From contig NZ_CP017241.1 in the NCBI RefSeq assembly GCF_001908375.1, forward strand, positions 3,376,501 through 3,440,500: a stretch of DNA of 64,000 nt, in the 5' to 3' direction. This document shows, in pieces, positions 18,075 through 27,741 of this stretch. The notes under the pieces are model-generated. The model ran no database searches, had not been told where the DNA came from, and was given only the letters and a program-made list of their open reading frames with translations. A program made the translations under genes and the position numbers. Within the stretch, counting starts at the first letter, position 1, and each line of letters opens with the position of its first letter. The stretch comes from Rhizobium etli 8C-3 (GTDB taxonomy: Bacteria; Pseudomonadota; Alphaproteobacteria; Rhizobiales; Rhizobiaceae).

Positions 18075-18236
18075 ATGAGGTTTCCGATAAAGATTCTGAA
18101 TGCATTGCTGGCGTTTTGCAGCCTCGCCACGCCCGCGCAGCGACAAAGCCCGACGCAGCCGGCAACCGCACTGAACGCGCATATGCAAAGGGACATCGGA
18201 ATAGACGAGGGGCGCAAGCCTGCCTTCGAACATTGA
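18075..18236 (+). CDS. Possible 53-residue secreted peptide
   Basis: A small frame starting MRFPIKILNALLAFCSLAT, resembling a signal peptide ending near APAQ-like TPAQRQ, followed by a polar tail containing MQRDIGIDEGR. The tail recalls the end of DUF1127 proteins (RDIGL motif), but the similarity is too short to assign. GGGAG stands eight to nine bases before the ATG, which supports translation. It lies between a LysR gene and the 6S RNA candidate. Confidence 0.4.
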   Translation: MRFPIKILNALLAFCSLATPAQRQSPTQPATALNAHMQRDIGIDEGRKPAFEH

Positions 18237-18261
18237 AGTGCGATCCGCGGCAACCGATGGA

Positions 18262-18396
18262 GATTTACGATCCTGGGCGCCTACAAACGTAGGTGGGCAC
18301 CGTGTGTCCAGGCCCACGAGCCTGGTCAGGGACAGCTCCCTTTGGATCGAGTATGGCCCCAGGGATTGTGGTTCCTGTCGAGAGGCGCAGATCGCA
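18262..18396 (-). ncRNA. ssrS: Probable 6S RNA
   Basis: The segment beside zapA is non-coding yet highly structured. GATC-GCGCCT near 18380-18393 can pair with AGGCGC-GATC near 18269-18282, closing a long imperfect rod. Inside are hairpins from CACCTACGTTTGTAGG and CCAGGCTCGTGGGCCTGG, plus the GGGAGCTGTCCC segment. In proteobacteria 6S RNA, which traps housekeeping RNA polymerase, is regularly encoded just downstream of zapA on the same strand, as here. A TATATA -10-like box at 18402-18407 fits a minus-strand start near 18394. Ends are approximate and the strand rests on synteny. Confidence 0.7.
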
Positions 18397-18455
18397 GCAC
18401 GATATATAAGGCCGTTCGCAAGGCTACGCCAGAGGGACATGCATGCTGGGCAAAT

Positions 18456-18833
18456 TTAATTGAGCTCGGCAGGCGCCCGGCCGTTGAGCTTGTCGGTGAT
18501 GCCGCGAATGCGGCTCGTCACTTCTGCGAGCACTTCGGCGAGGCTTTCCTCCGTCCGCGCGGTCGCAGCGAGAACGGTGTCTCGATTGCCGCGCAACGTT
18601 TCAAGTTCCGTTTCTAGCTCGCTCACGCGGCGGTTCAGCTCGGAAATTTCGTCCATCACCATGATCCCGGCCATGACGGTGATCCTCAGATCGCCGATTT
18701 CGCCGAACTGACCCTTGAGATGGCCGACATAGCGGTCGAAGCGATTGGCGAGGTCAGTCAGGTGGTCTTCCTGTCCTTCCTCGCAGGCCATTCGATAGGC
18801 CTTGCCGTCAATCGTTACCGTCACCTGTGCCAT
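18456..18833 (-). CDS. zapA: Cell division protein ZapA
   Basis: A 125-residue FtsZ-ring stabiliser. The N-terminal globular domain (AQVTVTIDGKAYRMACEEGQ) and a long C-terminal coiled coil (about 55-110) follow the family plan. It is 15 bases downstream of a small coiled-coil gene on the same strand and upstream of the 6S RNA candidate. Divergent from tkt. Confidence 0.94.
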   Translation of the reverse strand: MAQVTVTIDGKAYRMACEEGQEDHLTDLANRFDRYVGHLKGQFGEIGDLRITVMAGIMVMDEISELNRRVSELETELETLRGNRDTVLAATARTEESLAEVLAEVTSRIRGITDKLNGRAPAELN

Positions 18834-18848
18834 GTCACCGTCTTTCCA

Positions 18849-19124
18849 TTAGCGGTCAAGGACCGCGCGGATCGTCTCCATTGCCGTTACCAGCCGCCGG
18901 GAAACCTCGCGGTTGACCTCTTCCAGCCGGTTGGCGCGGAATTCTGCCTGGTCGAGTTCCTGCGCGAGCTTGGAGCGATCGGCATGTACGCGGCGAACCT
19001 CGCCCTCGATATCGCCCTGCTCGCGCTGGCGTTCGATCCGCATTTCCACGGCGTTTTCCAAGCCGGAAATCGCCTGCTTCAGCTCGTTGAGGGCCGCTTC
19101 CATGGATTTGCCTGTGGGCGTCAT
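18849..19124 (-). CDS. DUF4164 coiled-coil protein
   Basis: A 91-residue, almost wholly alpha-helical protein (about 10-85 predicted coiled coil, rich in Glu, Arg and Gln) that precedes zapA in Rhizobiales. The tight 15-base spacing suggests one operon and a cell-division link by association only. An alternative start is the Met at codon 8. Confidence 0.82.
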   Translation of the reverse strand: MTPTGKSMEAALNELKQAISGLENAVEMRIERQREQGDIEGEVRRVHADRSKLAQELDQAEFRANRLEEVNREVSRRLVTAMETIRAVLDR

Positions 19125-19463
19125 GTCGCTGTCCGGTTCTCCCGCGCAAGACCTCTCGAATCGGCAGGCCTTGCCGGTCCAGTGATTTCAACAGGATATG
19201 CAGCTAGCCGACGGCGCGTCAATAAAAGCCGTACCGGCGCACGGGCGCTATTCTGTGGATGACTGAAATACGCCCACCTGAAGCAGCGGATTCGTCTTTT
19301 GCACAAGCCGACGATCAAATGTCGAAAATCGTCGCACCCGGCCCGGATATGGCCTGCAATTTATTGACTTGGCCGTTCCAACTGCTATGTCTCACCCGCT
19401 TTCATCGATGGCCTTCACAAGGCTCGAGGCCATCTCCCGACACCGGAACCCCGTGGAAAAGCC
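19125..19463. other. Divergent regulatory region between DUF4164 and tkt
   Basis: This 339-base stretch carries no convincing gene. A promoter-like pair for tkt is at 19364-19391. Short open frames here lack ribosome-binding signals and homology. Confidence 0.5.
19364..19391 (+). promoter_or_regulatory. tkt: Candidate sigma-70 promoter of tkt
   Basis: TTGACT (19364-19369) and TATGTC (19386-19391) are 16 bases apart, about 75 bases upstream of the tkt start. Assigned by eye. Confidence 0.45.
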
Positions 19464-21437
19464 ATGACCTCTCCCGCACAACATGACAGGATGGCGAATG
19501 CGATCCGTTTTCTCTCCATGGATGCCGTCGAAAAGGCAAATTCGGGCCATCCGGGCTTGCCGATGGGCATGGCAGATGTCGCCACCGTTCTCTTTACGAA
19601 ATACCTGAACTTCGATCCCAAGCGGCCGCACTGGCCAAACCGCGACCGCTTCGTGCTGTCGGCCGGTCATGGCTCCATGCTGCTTTATTCGCTGCTTTAT
19701 TTGACCGGCTATCCGGACATGTCCATCGAGGACATCAAGAATTTCCGCCAGCTCGGCTACAAGACAGCCGGCCATCCCGAATACGGTCATGCGACCGGTA
19801 TCGAAACCACCACCGGCCCGCTTGGACAGGGCATCGCAAATTCGGTCGGCATGGCGATCGCCGAGCGCAAGCTGCGCGAGGAGTTCGGCTCCGACCTGCT
19901 CGACCATTACACCTATGTGATCGCCGGCGACGGCTGCCTCATGGAAGGCGTCAGCCAGGAAGCCATTGCGCTGGCCGGCCACCTGAAGCTCAACAAGCTC
20001 ATCGTTTTCTGGGACAACAATTCGATCACCATCGACGGCGCCGTATCGCTGTCGGATTCGACCGACCAGGTCGCGCGCTTTAAGGCAGTGCACTGGAACA
20101 CGATCGAAGTCGATGGCCATGATCAGGCTGCCATTGCCGCCGCTATCGAAGCAGCGCAGAAGGCCGACCGTCCGACACTGATCGCCTGCAAGACGATCAT
20201 CGGCTTCGGCGCGCCCAACAAGCAGGGCACCCACAAGGTGCACGGCAACCCGCTCGGCGCAGATGAAATCGCCGCTACCCGCGAGGCGCTGAACTGGGAC
20301 GTCGAAGCCTTCACCGTCCCGGCCGACATTCTGGAAGCCTGGCGCAAGGCCGGCACACGTTCTGCCGAAACCATCACGGCCTGGGAGGGCCGCCTTGCTG
20401 CCTCCGAAAAGAAGGCCGAGTTCACCCGCCGCTTTGCCGGCGAATTGCCGCCCGGCTTCGATGCAGCCATCAGCGAATACAAGAAGAAGCTTGCCGAAAC
20501 AAAGCCGACGGTCGCCACCCGCAAGGCTTCGGAAGATGCGCTCGAAGTTATCAACGGCTTCCTGCCAGAAACGCTCGGCGGCTCCGCCGACCTGACGCCT
20601 TCGAACAACACCAAGACCAGCCAGATGAAGTCGATTACCCCGACCGACTTCTCCGGCCGCTACATGCATTACGGCATCCGCGAACACGGCATGGCGGCCG
20701 CCATGAACGGCATCTCGCTGCACGGCGGCCTGATCCCCTACGGCGGCGGCTTCCTGATCTTCTCGGATTACTGCCGCCCGCCGATCCGCCTCGCCTCGCT
20801 GATGGGTATCCGCGTCATCCACGTGCTGACCCATGACTCGATCGGCCTCGGGGAAGATGGCCCGACGCACCAGCCGGTCGAACAGCTCGCCGCACTGCGC
20901 GCTGTTCCGAACCTGATGATCTTCCGCCCTGCCGATGCCACGGAAACCGCCGAATGCTGGCAGATCGCCATTACGACGCCAAACCGTCCGTCCGGCCTGG
21001 CGCTCACGCGCCAGAACCTCTCGGCCGTGCGCATGGAATACAGCGAAAAGAACCTCTCGGCTCAGGGCGCCTACACACTCGCCGGCTCCGATGACGCCAA
21101 AGTCACGATCTTTGCATCGGGCTCCGAAGTCGAGATCGCCATTGCCGCCCGCACCACGCTGGAAGGCAAGGGCATTTCCACCCGCGTCGTCTCCGTTCCC
21201 TGCACCGAACTCTTCTTCGAGCAGCCGGAAGCCTACCGCAATGCGGTCCTTGGCAAGTCGCCGGTCAAGATCGCCGTGGAAGCCGCCGTCCGCGAAGGCT
21301 GGGACGCCTTTATCGGCCCGGAGGGCACCTTTATCGGCATGAAGAGCTTCGGCGCCTCCGGCCCATACAAGGAACTCTACAAGCATTTCGGCATCACGGC
21401 GGAAGCCGTCGTCGCCGCAGCAGAAGCCAAGCTCTAA
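19464..21437 (+). CDS. tkt: Transketolase
   Basis: Thiamine-diphosphate enzyme moving two-carbon units between sugar phosphates in the non-oxidative pentose phosphate pathway. The product is 657 residues, full length. The TPP motif begins at [19 protein letters not shown], the proton-relay Glu is in YGIREHGM, and substrate-binding residues occur in [18 protein letters not shown] and [16 protein letters not shown] segments. It heads the central-carbon cluster and is followed after 57 bases by gap. Confidence 0.97.
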   Translation: MTSPAQHDRMANAIRFLSMDAVEKANSGHPGLPMGMADVATVLFTKYLNFDPKRPHWPNRDRFVLSAGHGSMLLYSLLYLTGYPDMSIEDIKNFRQLGYKTAGHPEYGHATGIETTTGPLGQGIANSVGMAIAERKLREEFGSDLLDHYTYVIAGDGCLMEGVSQEAIALAGHLKLNKLIVFWDNNSITIDGAVSLSDSTDQVARFKAVHWNTIEVDGHDQAAIAAAIEAAQKADRPTLIACKTIIGFGAPNKQGTHKVHGNPLGADEIAATREALNWDVEAFTVPADILEAWRKAGTRSAETITAWEGRLAASEKKAEFTRRFAGELPPGFDAAISEYKKKLAETKPTVATRKASEDALEVINGFLPETLGGSADLTPSNNTKTSQMKSITPTDFSGRYMHYGIREHGMAAAMNGISLHGGLIPYGGGFLIFSDYCRPPIRLASLMGIRVIHVLTHDSIGLGEDGPTHQPVEQLAALRAVPNLMIFRPADATETAECWQIAITTPNRPSGLALTRQNLSAVRMEYSEKNLSAQGAYTLAGSDDAKVTIFASGSEVEIAIAARTTLEGKGISTRVVSVPCTELFFEQPEAYRNAVLGKSPVKIAVEAAVREGWDAFIGPEGTFIGMKSFGASGPYKELYKHFGITAEAVVAAAEAKL

Positions 21438-21441
21438 AGGG

Positions 21442-21459
21442 GGAGCGTTCCGACGCTCC
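21442..21459 (+). other. Hairpin between tkt and gap
   Basis: GGAGCGT and ACGCTCC form a perfect 7-bp stem with a TCCG loop directly after the tkt stop. No U-tract follows, so it more likely marks transcript processing or protection than termination. Confidence 0.5.
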
Positions 21460-21494
21460 TCATCCGCAAGCCTATATCCAGGGAGTGAATGCAA

Positions 21495-22505
21495 ATGACT
21501 GTAAAGGTTGCCATCAATGGCTTTGGCCGCATCGGCCGCAATGTCCTTCGCGCGATCGTTGAATCTGGCCGCACCGACATCGAGGTGGTCGCGATCAACG
21601 ACCTCGGCCCCGTCGAAACCAATGCCCACCTGCTGCGCTATGACTCGATTCACGGCCGCTTCACCGCAGTCGTCAAGGTCGAAGGCGACACGATCGTCGT
21701 CGGCAATGGCAAGCCGATCAAGGTAACGGCGATCAAGGACCCGGCGACGCTGCCGCACCGGGAACTCGGCGTCGACATCGCGATGGAATGCACAGGCATC
21801 TTCACCGCGCGCGACAAGGCTGCGGCTCACCTTACCGCCGGCGCCAAGCGCGTCATCGTCTCGGCGCCTGCCGACGGTGCTGACCTGACCGTCGTCTACG
21901 GCGTGAACCACGACCAGCTCACCAAGGAGCACATGGTCATCTCCAACGCATCCTGCACGACGAACTGCCTGGTTCCGGTCGTCAAGGTGCTGAACGACGC
22001 CGTCGGCATCGACCACGGCTTCATGACGACCATCCACTCCTACACCAACGACCAGCCGTCGCTCGACCAGATGCACAAGGATCTGTACCGCGCCCGCGCT
22101 GCCTCACTCTCGATGATCCCGACCTCGACCGGTGCGGCAAAAGCCGTCGGCCTCGTGCTGCCGGAACTGAAGGGCAAACTCGACGGCACGTCGATCCGCG
22201 TCCCGACCCCGAACGTCTCCGTCGTCGACTTCAAGTTCGTCGCCAAGAAGGCAACCACGGTTCAGGAGATCAACGAAGCCATCAAGGCTGCCGCCAACGG
22301 CAAGCTGAAGGGCGTTCTTGGCTACACCGAGGAGCCGCTGGTTTCCCGCGACTTCAACCACGACAGCCAATCGTCGATCTTCGCAATCGATCAGACCAAG
22401 GTCATGGAAGGCACGTTCGTGCGAATTCTCACCTGGTACGACAACGAGTGGGGCTTCTCCAACCGGATGGCCGACACGGCCGTTGCGTTTGCCAAGCTCA
22501 TCTGA
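21495..22505 (+). CDS. gap: Glyceraldehyde-3-phosphate dehydrogenase, type I
   Basis: NAD-dependent glycolytic and gluconeogenic enzyme of 336 residues. The start is the second of two close ATGs, because AGGGAG sits nine bases before it and only three before the first (21489). The Rossmann start is [18 protein letters not shown], the catalytic Cys is C154 in [10 protein letters not shown], and its partner is H181 in [28 protein letters not shown] is the usual rhizobial form. Confidence 0.97.
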   Translation: MTVKVAINGFGRIGRNVLRAIVESGRTDIEVVAINDLGPVETNAHLLRYDSIHGRFTAVVKVEGDTIVVGNGKPIKVTAIKDPATLPHRELGVDIAMECTGIFTARDKAAAHLTAGAKRVIVSAPADGADLTVVYGVNHDQLTKEHMVISNASCTTNCLVPVVKVLNDAVGIDHGFMTTIHSYTNDQPSLDQMHKDLYRARAASLSMIPTSTGAAKAVGLVLPELKGKLDGTSIRVPTPNVSVVDFKFVAKKATTVQEINEAIKAAANGKLKGVLGYTEEPLVSRDFNHDSQSSIFAIDQTKVMEGTFVRILTWYDNEWGFSNRMADTAVAFAKLI

Positions 22506-22527
22506 GTTTTCGCGAAGCGGATTCAGG

Positions 22528-22556
22528 AAGGCGGCCTGCGAAAGCGGGCCGCTTTG
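22528..22556 (+). terminator. gap: Candidate terminator of gap
   Basis: GCGGCC (22531-22536) and GGCCGC (22547-22552) form a stem followed by TTTGGTTT about 25 bases past the gap stop. Confidence 0.6.
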
Positions 22557-23080
22557 GTTTGGGCACTCAAGCGCCGGTACCGGGCTCTTCGCCGCGACCT
22601 GTCGGCCGCCCGAGAGAGCGGCGTCGCGCTCATCACTCAACCATCCGCCGATTTCACCGGCGGACTTAGGACAAGATGGGCTTTTGGACGTACCGGACGA
22701 TTGTCAATAGGACGATTGTCAAGGTGCCGCTGCGGGATGGAACCCTCGTGTACAGGTTCCGGAAGTGCTTCGCGGAAAAAACTGGACAGCGTCTAAGGAC
22801 GCTTGAAGCAACAAAAAATTGCACTCGTCTTCTCCTTGCCCTGCTGTTGCCTGATTTACCCATACATTCTTCGCTGAGAATCTCTCCCGTAGCATCCCCA
22901 ACGGCCAGCCGTCCGGCGCGCCGTTCAGCAGCATGAAGCCGCAGGCAAGCGAGGTTAAGCCGCAAGGCCTACCCTTCCGACCTGTTTTGCCGTTTACTGA
23001 TGCAGGCGGAATGAAGCGTGGAGGGCGAAAATAGCTGCATGCCAGGGCGGGCTTGCGGCGGGCAATGAAAGGGGTTGAAC
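22557..23080. other. Non-coding stretch before the antiporter, with a tandem repeat
   Basis: No convincing gene is visible. The 13-base word GGACGATTGTCAA occurs at 22695-22707 and again at 22710-22722, a 15-base period. It lies about 360 bases before the antiporter start and may be a regulator-binding array or a replication-slippage scar. Confidence 0.5.
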
Positions 23081-24943
23081 GTGGAAGCATTCTACATCGT
23101 CGTACTGGTTTCGACGGCGCTTGTGCTTCTTGCGGCCTTCTCGAGCCTGCTTGCCTTCCGCTTCGGCGCTCCCCTGCTGCTGCTTTTCCTGGCAATCGGC
23201 CTGATTGCCGGTGTAGACGGGCTCGGCATCGAATTCAGCAACAATTTTCTCGCCTATATCCTCGGCTCGATCGCACTTGCCATCATTCTCTTCGATTCCG
23301 GCTTCGGCACGCCGCTTCAGGCCTTCAAGCTCGCGGCTATACCTTCGCTGACGCTTGCCTCGGTTGGCGTCTTGATGACCGCCGGCCTCTTTGCCGTCGT
23401 CGCCATGTGGCTGCTGGATTTCACCTGGCTCGAAGGCCTGCTGCTCGGCTCGATCGTCGCCTCCACGGATGCGGCGGCCGTCTTCTTCCTGCTGCGCATC
23501 GGTGGCATCAACATCCGTGACAAGGTGCGTTCGACGCTTGAAGTGGAATCAGGCACGAATGATCCGATGGCGATCTTCCTCACGATTGCCCTCGTCGAAT
23601 TGCTAGCCAGCGGCGAAGGCTATACCGGCATCAATATCGGCATGCTCGCGGTGTTCATCCAGGAAATGGGCCTTGGCGTCATCCTCGGGTTGCTGGGCGG
23701 CATGATGATTGCGCAGGTGGTCGGCCGGCTGGACACTGATCGCGGCCTCACGCCGATCTTCGTGCTCGGCCTTGCGATGCTGGTGTTTTCCTTTGCCGGT
23801 GCCGTCGGCGGCAGCGGTTTTCTGGCTGTCTATGTCGCCGGCATCTATGCCGGAAACCGCAAGCTTCCAGCGCTGGGATCGATCAAACGCTTTCAGGACG
23901 GCATGACCTGGCTCGCTCAGATCATCATGTTCCTAGTGCTCGGCCTGCTCGCGACGCCCTCGCAGTTTCCGGCCATCATCTTGCCTGCGGTTGCACTGGC
24001 GCTGTTCCTGATCTTCGTTGCCCGTCCGCTGGCCATCTGGCTTTCGCTCCTGCCTTACGACTATACGCAGCAGGAGATCGGCTTCGTCGCCTGGGTCGGG
24101 CTTCGCGGTGCAGTTTCCATCCTGCTCGCCATCATGCCGATCCTCGGCGGGCTGCCGAACGGGCAGATCTATTTCAACACCGCCTTCATCATCGTGCTGG
24201 TCTCGCTGCTGATTCAGGGCTGGACGATCAAGCCGGTGGCCAAGAAGCTCGGCCTCATCATTCCGCCGCGCATGGGGGCCGTCGACAAGGTCGAGGTCGA
24301 CCTGCCCGGTGCGGCAAACCACGAGCTGCTTTCCTATCGCGTCATCAAGGACAGTCCGATCCTTCGCGGCGAGCGCATCCCGCGCTGGGCAACGCCTTCG
24401 CTCGTCATTCGCGACGGCAAGTCGATGCGTTATCAGTATGCCGGGCGGCTGCGCGAGAATGATCTGGTCTATCTGTTCATCGTGCCAAGCCATTCGCGTC
24501 TGCTTGACCGGCTTTTCGCCAGCCGCGCGCCGGTGGATGCGGACGACGCGGAATTCTTCGGTGCCTTCGCACTCTCCCCTGCCCGCCCAGCGGCCGATCT
24601 CGATGCTGCCTACGGCCCCGGCCTGCTGAACGAATCCGAAAAGGGGCTGACGATTGCCGAACTGATGAAGCAGCGCCTTGGCGGCAAGGCCGACTATGCC
24701 GATCGCGTCCGTCTCGGCTCGATCATCCTGATCGTCCGGGCCCTCGACGACCAGGACCATATTACCTCGGTCGGCATGTCGCTCGAGGCCGTCGAGCCTG
24801 CCATCACGCTGCCGATCTTCATCAATCTGCATGACATCGTCCAGCGTATCCGCGACCGCCTCAAGGGTCGAAAAAACCCGGAAGCCGCAGCGGCCAAGGG
24901 CATGCCCGACCGTGAGGAAAACGCGCGTGAAAACCACGGTTGA
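23081..24943 (+). CDS. Potassium/proton antiporter, CPA1 family (NhaP2/CvrA-like)
   Basis: A 620-residue inner-membrane exchanger. The GTG at 23081 is preferred to the in-frame TTG at 23075 because AAAGGGG lies six bases before it. The N-terminal part (about 1-400) has 12-13 helices, including LLLGSIVASTDAAAVFFLL and ESGTNDPMAIF, the ion-binding segments. A C-terminal cytosolic part (about 400-620) holds a TrkA-C-like RCK domain (AANHELLSYRVIKDSPILRG) and a CorC-type tail. It separates gap from pgk, so its expression may follow the carbon cluster, although a long upstream gap suggests its own promoter. Confidence 0.93.
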   Translation: MEAFYIVVLVSTALVLLAAFSSLLAFRFGAPLLLLFLAIGLIAGVDGLGIEFSNNFLAYILGSIALAIILFDSGFGTPLQAFKLAAIPSLTLASVGVLMTAGLFAVVAMWLLDFTWLEGLLLGSIVASTDAAAVFFLLRIGGINIRDKVRSTLEVESGTNDPMAIFLTIALVELLASGEGYTGINIGMLAVFIQEMGLGVILGLLGGMMIAQVVGRLDTDRGLTPIFVLGLAMLVFSFAGAVGGSGFLAVYVAGIYAGNRKLPALGSIKRFQDGMTWLAQIIMFLVLGLLATPSQFPAIILPAVALALFLIFVARPLAIWLSLLPYDYTQQEIGFVAWVGLRGAVSILLAIMPILGGLPNGQIYFNTAFIIVLVSLLIQGWTIKPVAKKLGLIIPPRMGAVDKVEVDLPGAANHELLSYRVIKDSPILRGERIPRWATPSLVIRDGKSMRYQYAGRLRENDLVYLFIVPSHSRLLDRLFASRAPVDADDAEFFGAFALSPARPAADLDAAYGPGLLNESEKGLTIAELMKQRLGGKADYADRVRLGSIILIVRALDDQDHITSVGMSLEAVEPAITLPIFINLHDIVQRIRDRLKGRKNPEAAAAKGMPDREENARENHG

Positions 24944-25014
24944 ACGCCTTGCGTCTTGAGGCATCCTTGCTATGGTCGGCCACCTTCTAAGGCAAATAAC
25001 GAACGGATAGTCCC

Positions 25015-26214
25015 ATGCCAGCTTTCAAGACTCTCGACGACCTCAGCGGCATCGCCGGAAAGCGTGTTCTCGTCCGCGTCGACCTCAACGTGCCCGTCAA
25101 AGACGGCAAGGTGACCGACACGACGCGCATTGAACGCGTTGCGCCGACGATCCTCGAACTGTCGAAGAAGGGGGCAAAGGTTGTTCTGCTTGCGCATTTC
25201 GGCCGCCCGAAAGAGGGTCCCTCACCGGACCTCTCGCTCTCGCTGATCGCGCCGGACGTTTCCAAGGTGCTCGGCAAGCCGGTTGCCACTGCATCGGACT
25301 CGATCGGCGAAGCGGCTGCTTCGGCCGTCGCCAGCATGAAGGATGGCGATATCCTGCTTCTTGAAAACACCCGCTTCCACAAGGGCGAGGAAAAGAACGA
25401 AGCCGACTTCACCAAGGCGCTCGCTGCCAATGGCGATATCTATGTAAACGACGCTTTCTCCGCCGCCCATCGCGCCCATGCGTCCACCGAGGGCCTTGCC
25501 CACCTGCTTCCTGCCTATGCCGGCCGCACGATGCAGCAGGAGCTCGAGGCGCTCGAAAAGGGCCTCGGCAGTCCGGCCCGCCCGGTCGTTGCCATCGTCG
25601 GCGGCGCCAAGGTTTCCACCAAGATCGATCTGCTCATGAACCTCGTGAAGAAGGTGGATGCTCTGGTGATCGGCGGCGGCATGGCCAATACCTTCCTCGC
25701 CGCCCGCGGCACCAATGTCGGCAAGTCGCTCTGCGAGCACGACCTTGGCGAAACCGCAAAGCAGATCATGATCGAAGCCGCCACGGCCGGCTGCGCGATC
25801 ATTCTGCCGGAAGACGGCGTTGTCGCGCGCGAGTTCAAGGCGGGTGCCGCCAACCAGACCGTCGACATCAACGCCATTCCCGAAGATGCCATGGTCCTCG
25901 ACGTCGGTCCGAAGTCGGTCGAAGTGGTCAAGGCCTGGATCGAGCGCGCTCAGACTTTGGTCTGGAACGGGCCGCTCGGCGCCTTCGAAATCGCGCCTTT
26001 CGACAAGGCGACGGTGGCAACGGCCAAATACGCGGCCGAACGCACTAAGGCCGGCAAGCTCACCTCTGTCGCAGGTGGCGGCGATACTGTTTCGGCACTG
26101 AACCATGCCGGTGCCGCTGATGACTTCAGCTATGTTTCGACCGCAGGCGGCGCCTTCCTCGAATGGATGGAAGGCAAGGTCCTGCCGGGCGTTGCCGTTC
26201 TTTCCGGCAAGTGA
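25015..26214 (+). CDS. pgk: Phosphoglycerate kinase
   Basis: A 399-residue glycolytic kinase interconverting 1,3-bisphosphoglycerate and 3-phosphoglycerate. The signature [18 protein letters not shown], the substrate loop [11 protein letters not shown], the catalytic hinge and the C-terminal nucleotide motif [12 protein letters not shown] are intact. It starts about 70 bases after the antiporter gene and ends in a strong terminator. Confidence 0.97.
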   Translation: MPAFKTLDDLSGIAGKRVLVRVDLNVPVKDGKVTDTTRIERVAPTILELSKKGAKVVLLAHFGRPKEGPSPDLSLSLIAPDVSKVLGKPVATASDSIGEAAASAVASMKDGDILLLENTRFHKGEEKNEADFTKALAANGDIYVNDAFSAAHRAHASTEGLAHLLPAYAGRTMQQELEALEKGLGSPARPVVAIVGGAKVSTKIDLLMNLVKKVDALVIGGGMANTFLAARGTNVGKSLCEHDLGETAKQIMIEAATAGCAIILPEDGVVAREFKAGAANQTVDINAIPEDAMVLDVGPKSVEVVKAWIERAQTLVWNGPLGAFEIAPFDKATVATAKYAAERTKAGKLTSVAGGGDTVSALNHAGAADDFSYVSTAGGAFLEWMEGKVLPGVAVLSGK

Positions 26215-26250
26215 CCGCCCGGCTGATTCGGCAATCTTTACATGTGGATA

Positions 26251-26284
26251 AACCGCTGAAGCCTTCCGGCTTTGGCGGTCTTTT
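26251..26284 (+). terminator. pgk: Terminator of pgk
   Basis: ACCGC...GCGGT encloses an inner GCC-TTCC-GGC hairpin and is followed by CTTTT, about 37 bases after the pgk stop. Confidence 0.75.
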
Positions 26285-26313
26285 GCTCATGGGTCGAAAA
26301 AACCCAAAGTTTC

Positions 26314-26340
26314 AAACGATTGAAATCATTTCAATCGTTT
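26314..26340. promoter_or_regulatory. fbaB: 27-bp perfect palindrome upstream of fbaB
   Basis: AAACGATTGAAA (26314-26325), spacer TCA, and TTTCAATCGTTT (26329-26340) are exact inverted repeats about 100 bases before the fbaB start. The length and symmetry suit a LacI-type dimer; the PckR regulator of central carbon genes in rhizobia is a possible, untested owner. No second copy was noticed elsewhere in the window. Confidence 0.65.
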
Positions 26341-26438
26341 CAATGACTTAGCGCTCCATTCTCCTGCCTATAAACTTCTGTTATCGGCGACCTATATGCA
26401 TGCTTGCCGATTGTTCTTGTCGTGGAGAGAGTAAAAAA

Positions 26439-27464
26439 ATGAGCGAACGCCTGGAAGACATTGCAGCAAAGATGGTAGCGGGTGGCCGTGGGCTTCTTGC
26501 CGCCGACGAATCGACCGGTACGATTGGAAAGCGGTTCGATACGATCGGCTTGGAATCCACTGAGACGAGCCGGCGCGATTACCGCGAAATGCTCTTCCGC
26601 TCCGAAGAGGCGATGAAGAAGTTCATCTCGGGCGTGATCCTCTATGAAGAGACGCTCTATCAGAAGGCGGCCGACGGCACGCCCTTCGTCGACATCATCA
26701 AGGCTGCAGACAGCGTTCCCGGCATCAAGGTCGATACCGGCGCCAAGCCGATGGCGAAATATCCGGGCGAGACAATTACGGAGGGCCTCGACGGCCTCGC
26801 CGACCGCCTTGCCAGATATTACGAAGCCGGAGCCCGCTTCGCCAAGTGGCGCGGCGTGATCGCGATCTCTTCTTCGCTGCCGACCTGGGGTTCGATGAAA
26901 GCAAACGCTCATGCGCTTGCCCGCTATGCCGTGCTGTGCCAGCAAGCCGGTATCGTGCCGATCGTCGAGCCGGAATGCCTGATGGACGGCAAGCCGGGCG
27001 ACCACAATATCGAGCGCTGCGCCGAAGTCACCGAATGGACGCTGCGTACCGTCTTCGAAGAACTTGCCGATGCGCGCGTCAGCCTGGAAGGCATGATCTT
27101 GAAGCCAAACATGGTCATTGACGGCAAGAACGCCCGCAAGGCATCCGTCGCAGAAGTCGCCGAACGCACCGTCCAGGTACTGAAGCGCACGGTTCCGTCC
27201 GCAGTTCCCGGAATTGCCTTCCTTTCCGGCGGTCAGTCGACGGAAGAAGCGACAGCTCACCTTTCGGCGATCAATTCGGGATTCGAATTGCCCTGGAAGG
27301 TCACCTTCTCCTATGGCCGGGCGCTGCAGGATACGGCACTGAAGGCATGGGGCGGAAAACAGGAAAACGTCGCCGCCGGCCAGCGCGCCTTCAGCCACCG
27401 GGCCGAAATGAACAGCCTTGCCGCCAAGGGCAGCTGGAACCAGGAACTCGAAAAGGCGGCCTAG
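26439..27464 (+). CDS. fbaB: Fructose-bisphosphate aldolase, class I
   Basis: A 341-residue Schiff-base aldolase cleaving or forming fructose 1,6-bisphosphate. The ATG at 26439 follows GGAGAGAG; the longer frame from 26400 is not supported. Class I hallmarks are GGRGLLAADESTGTIGKRF, KWRGVIAIS, EPECLMDG and the lysine region MILKPNMVIDGKNA. It has its own regulatory region with a large palindrome, separating it from pgk transcription. Confidence 0.96.
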   Translation: MSERLEDIAAKMVAGGRGLLAADESTGTIGKRFDTIGLESTETSRRDYREMLFRSEEAMKKFISGVILYEETLYQKAADGTPFVDIIKAADSVPGIKVDTGAKPMAKYPGETITEGLDGLADRLARYYEAGARFAKWRGVIAISSSLPTWGSMKANAHALARYAVLCQQAGIVPIVEPECLMDGKPGDHNIERCAEVTEWTLRTVFEELADARVSLEGMILKPNMVIDGKNARKASVAEVAERTVQVLKRTVPSAVPGIAFLSGGQSTEEATAHLSAINSGFELPWKVTFSYGRALQDTALKAWGGKQENVAAGQRAFSHRAEMNSLAAKGSWNQELEKAA

Positions 27465-27487
27465 CCGCACCTTAACGCCTTTGCCGA

Positions 27488-27521
27488 CGGGTCCTCCTGC
27501 CTCTTGCTTTCAGGGGACCCG
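27488..27521. other. Hairpin downstream of fbaB
   Basis: CGGGTCC (27488-27494) and GGACCCG (27515-27521), extended by CCTG/CAGG, form a strong stem without a U-tract. It may protect or end the fbaB message. Confidence 0.45.
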
Positions 27522-27575
27522 GAGCGCCCCGTCCATGCGGGGAAAGGCTGAAAATGAAATCATGAAAAGTGCCAT

Positions 27576-27597
27576 TCACGGCGCAGAGGCGCCGTGA
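27576..27597. repeat. 9-bp inverted repeat in the fbaB-phzF gap
   Basis: TCACGGCGC, loop AGAG, and GCGCCGTGA are perfect partners 145 bases before the PhzF start. There is no U-tract on either side; it may be an operator or a hairpin in a leader. Confidence 0.4.
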
Positions 27598-27741
27598 CTT
27601 CATTCCTGAGCCAGACACGGGAATTAAGGAGGGGAGCAAGCTTGCCAAGCTCAAGTCTTGCATTGTCACGGCGACAAGATTGCCCTTTCGTCTTCGAAAC
27701 ACGTCACTCATTATCGCGGCTTCCAAAGCATCGGAGCCGCA

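Noticed and set aside
19392..22076. 894-codon minus-strand open frame over tkt and gap
   Set aside because: It lies antisense to two unmistakable enzymes and reflects GC-rich third-position bias; no domain is recognisable.
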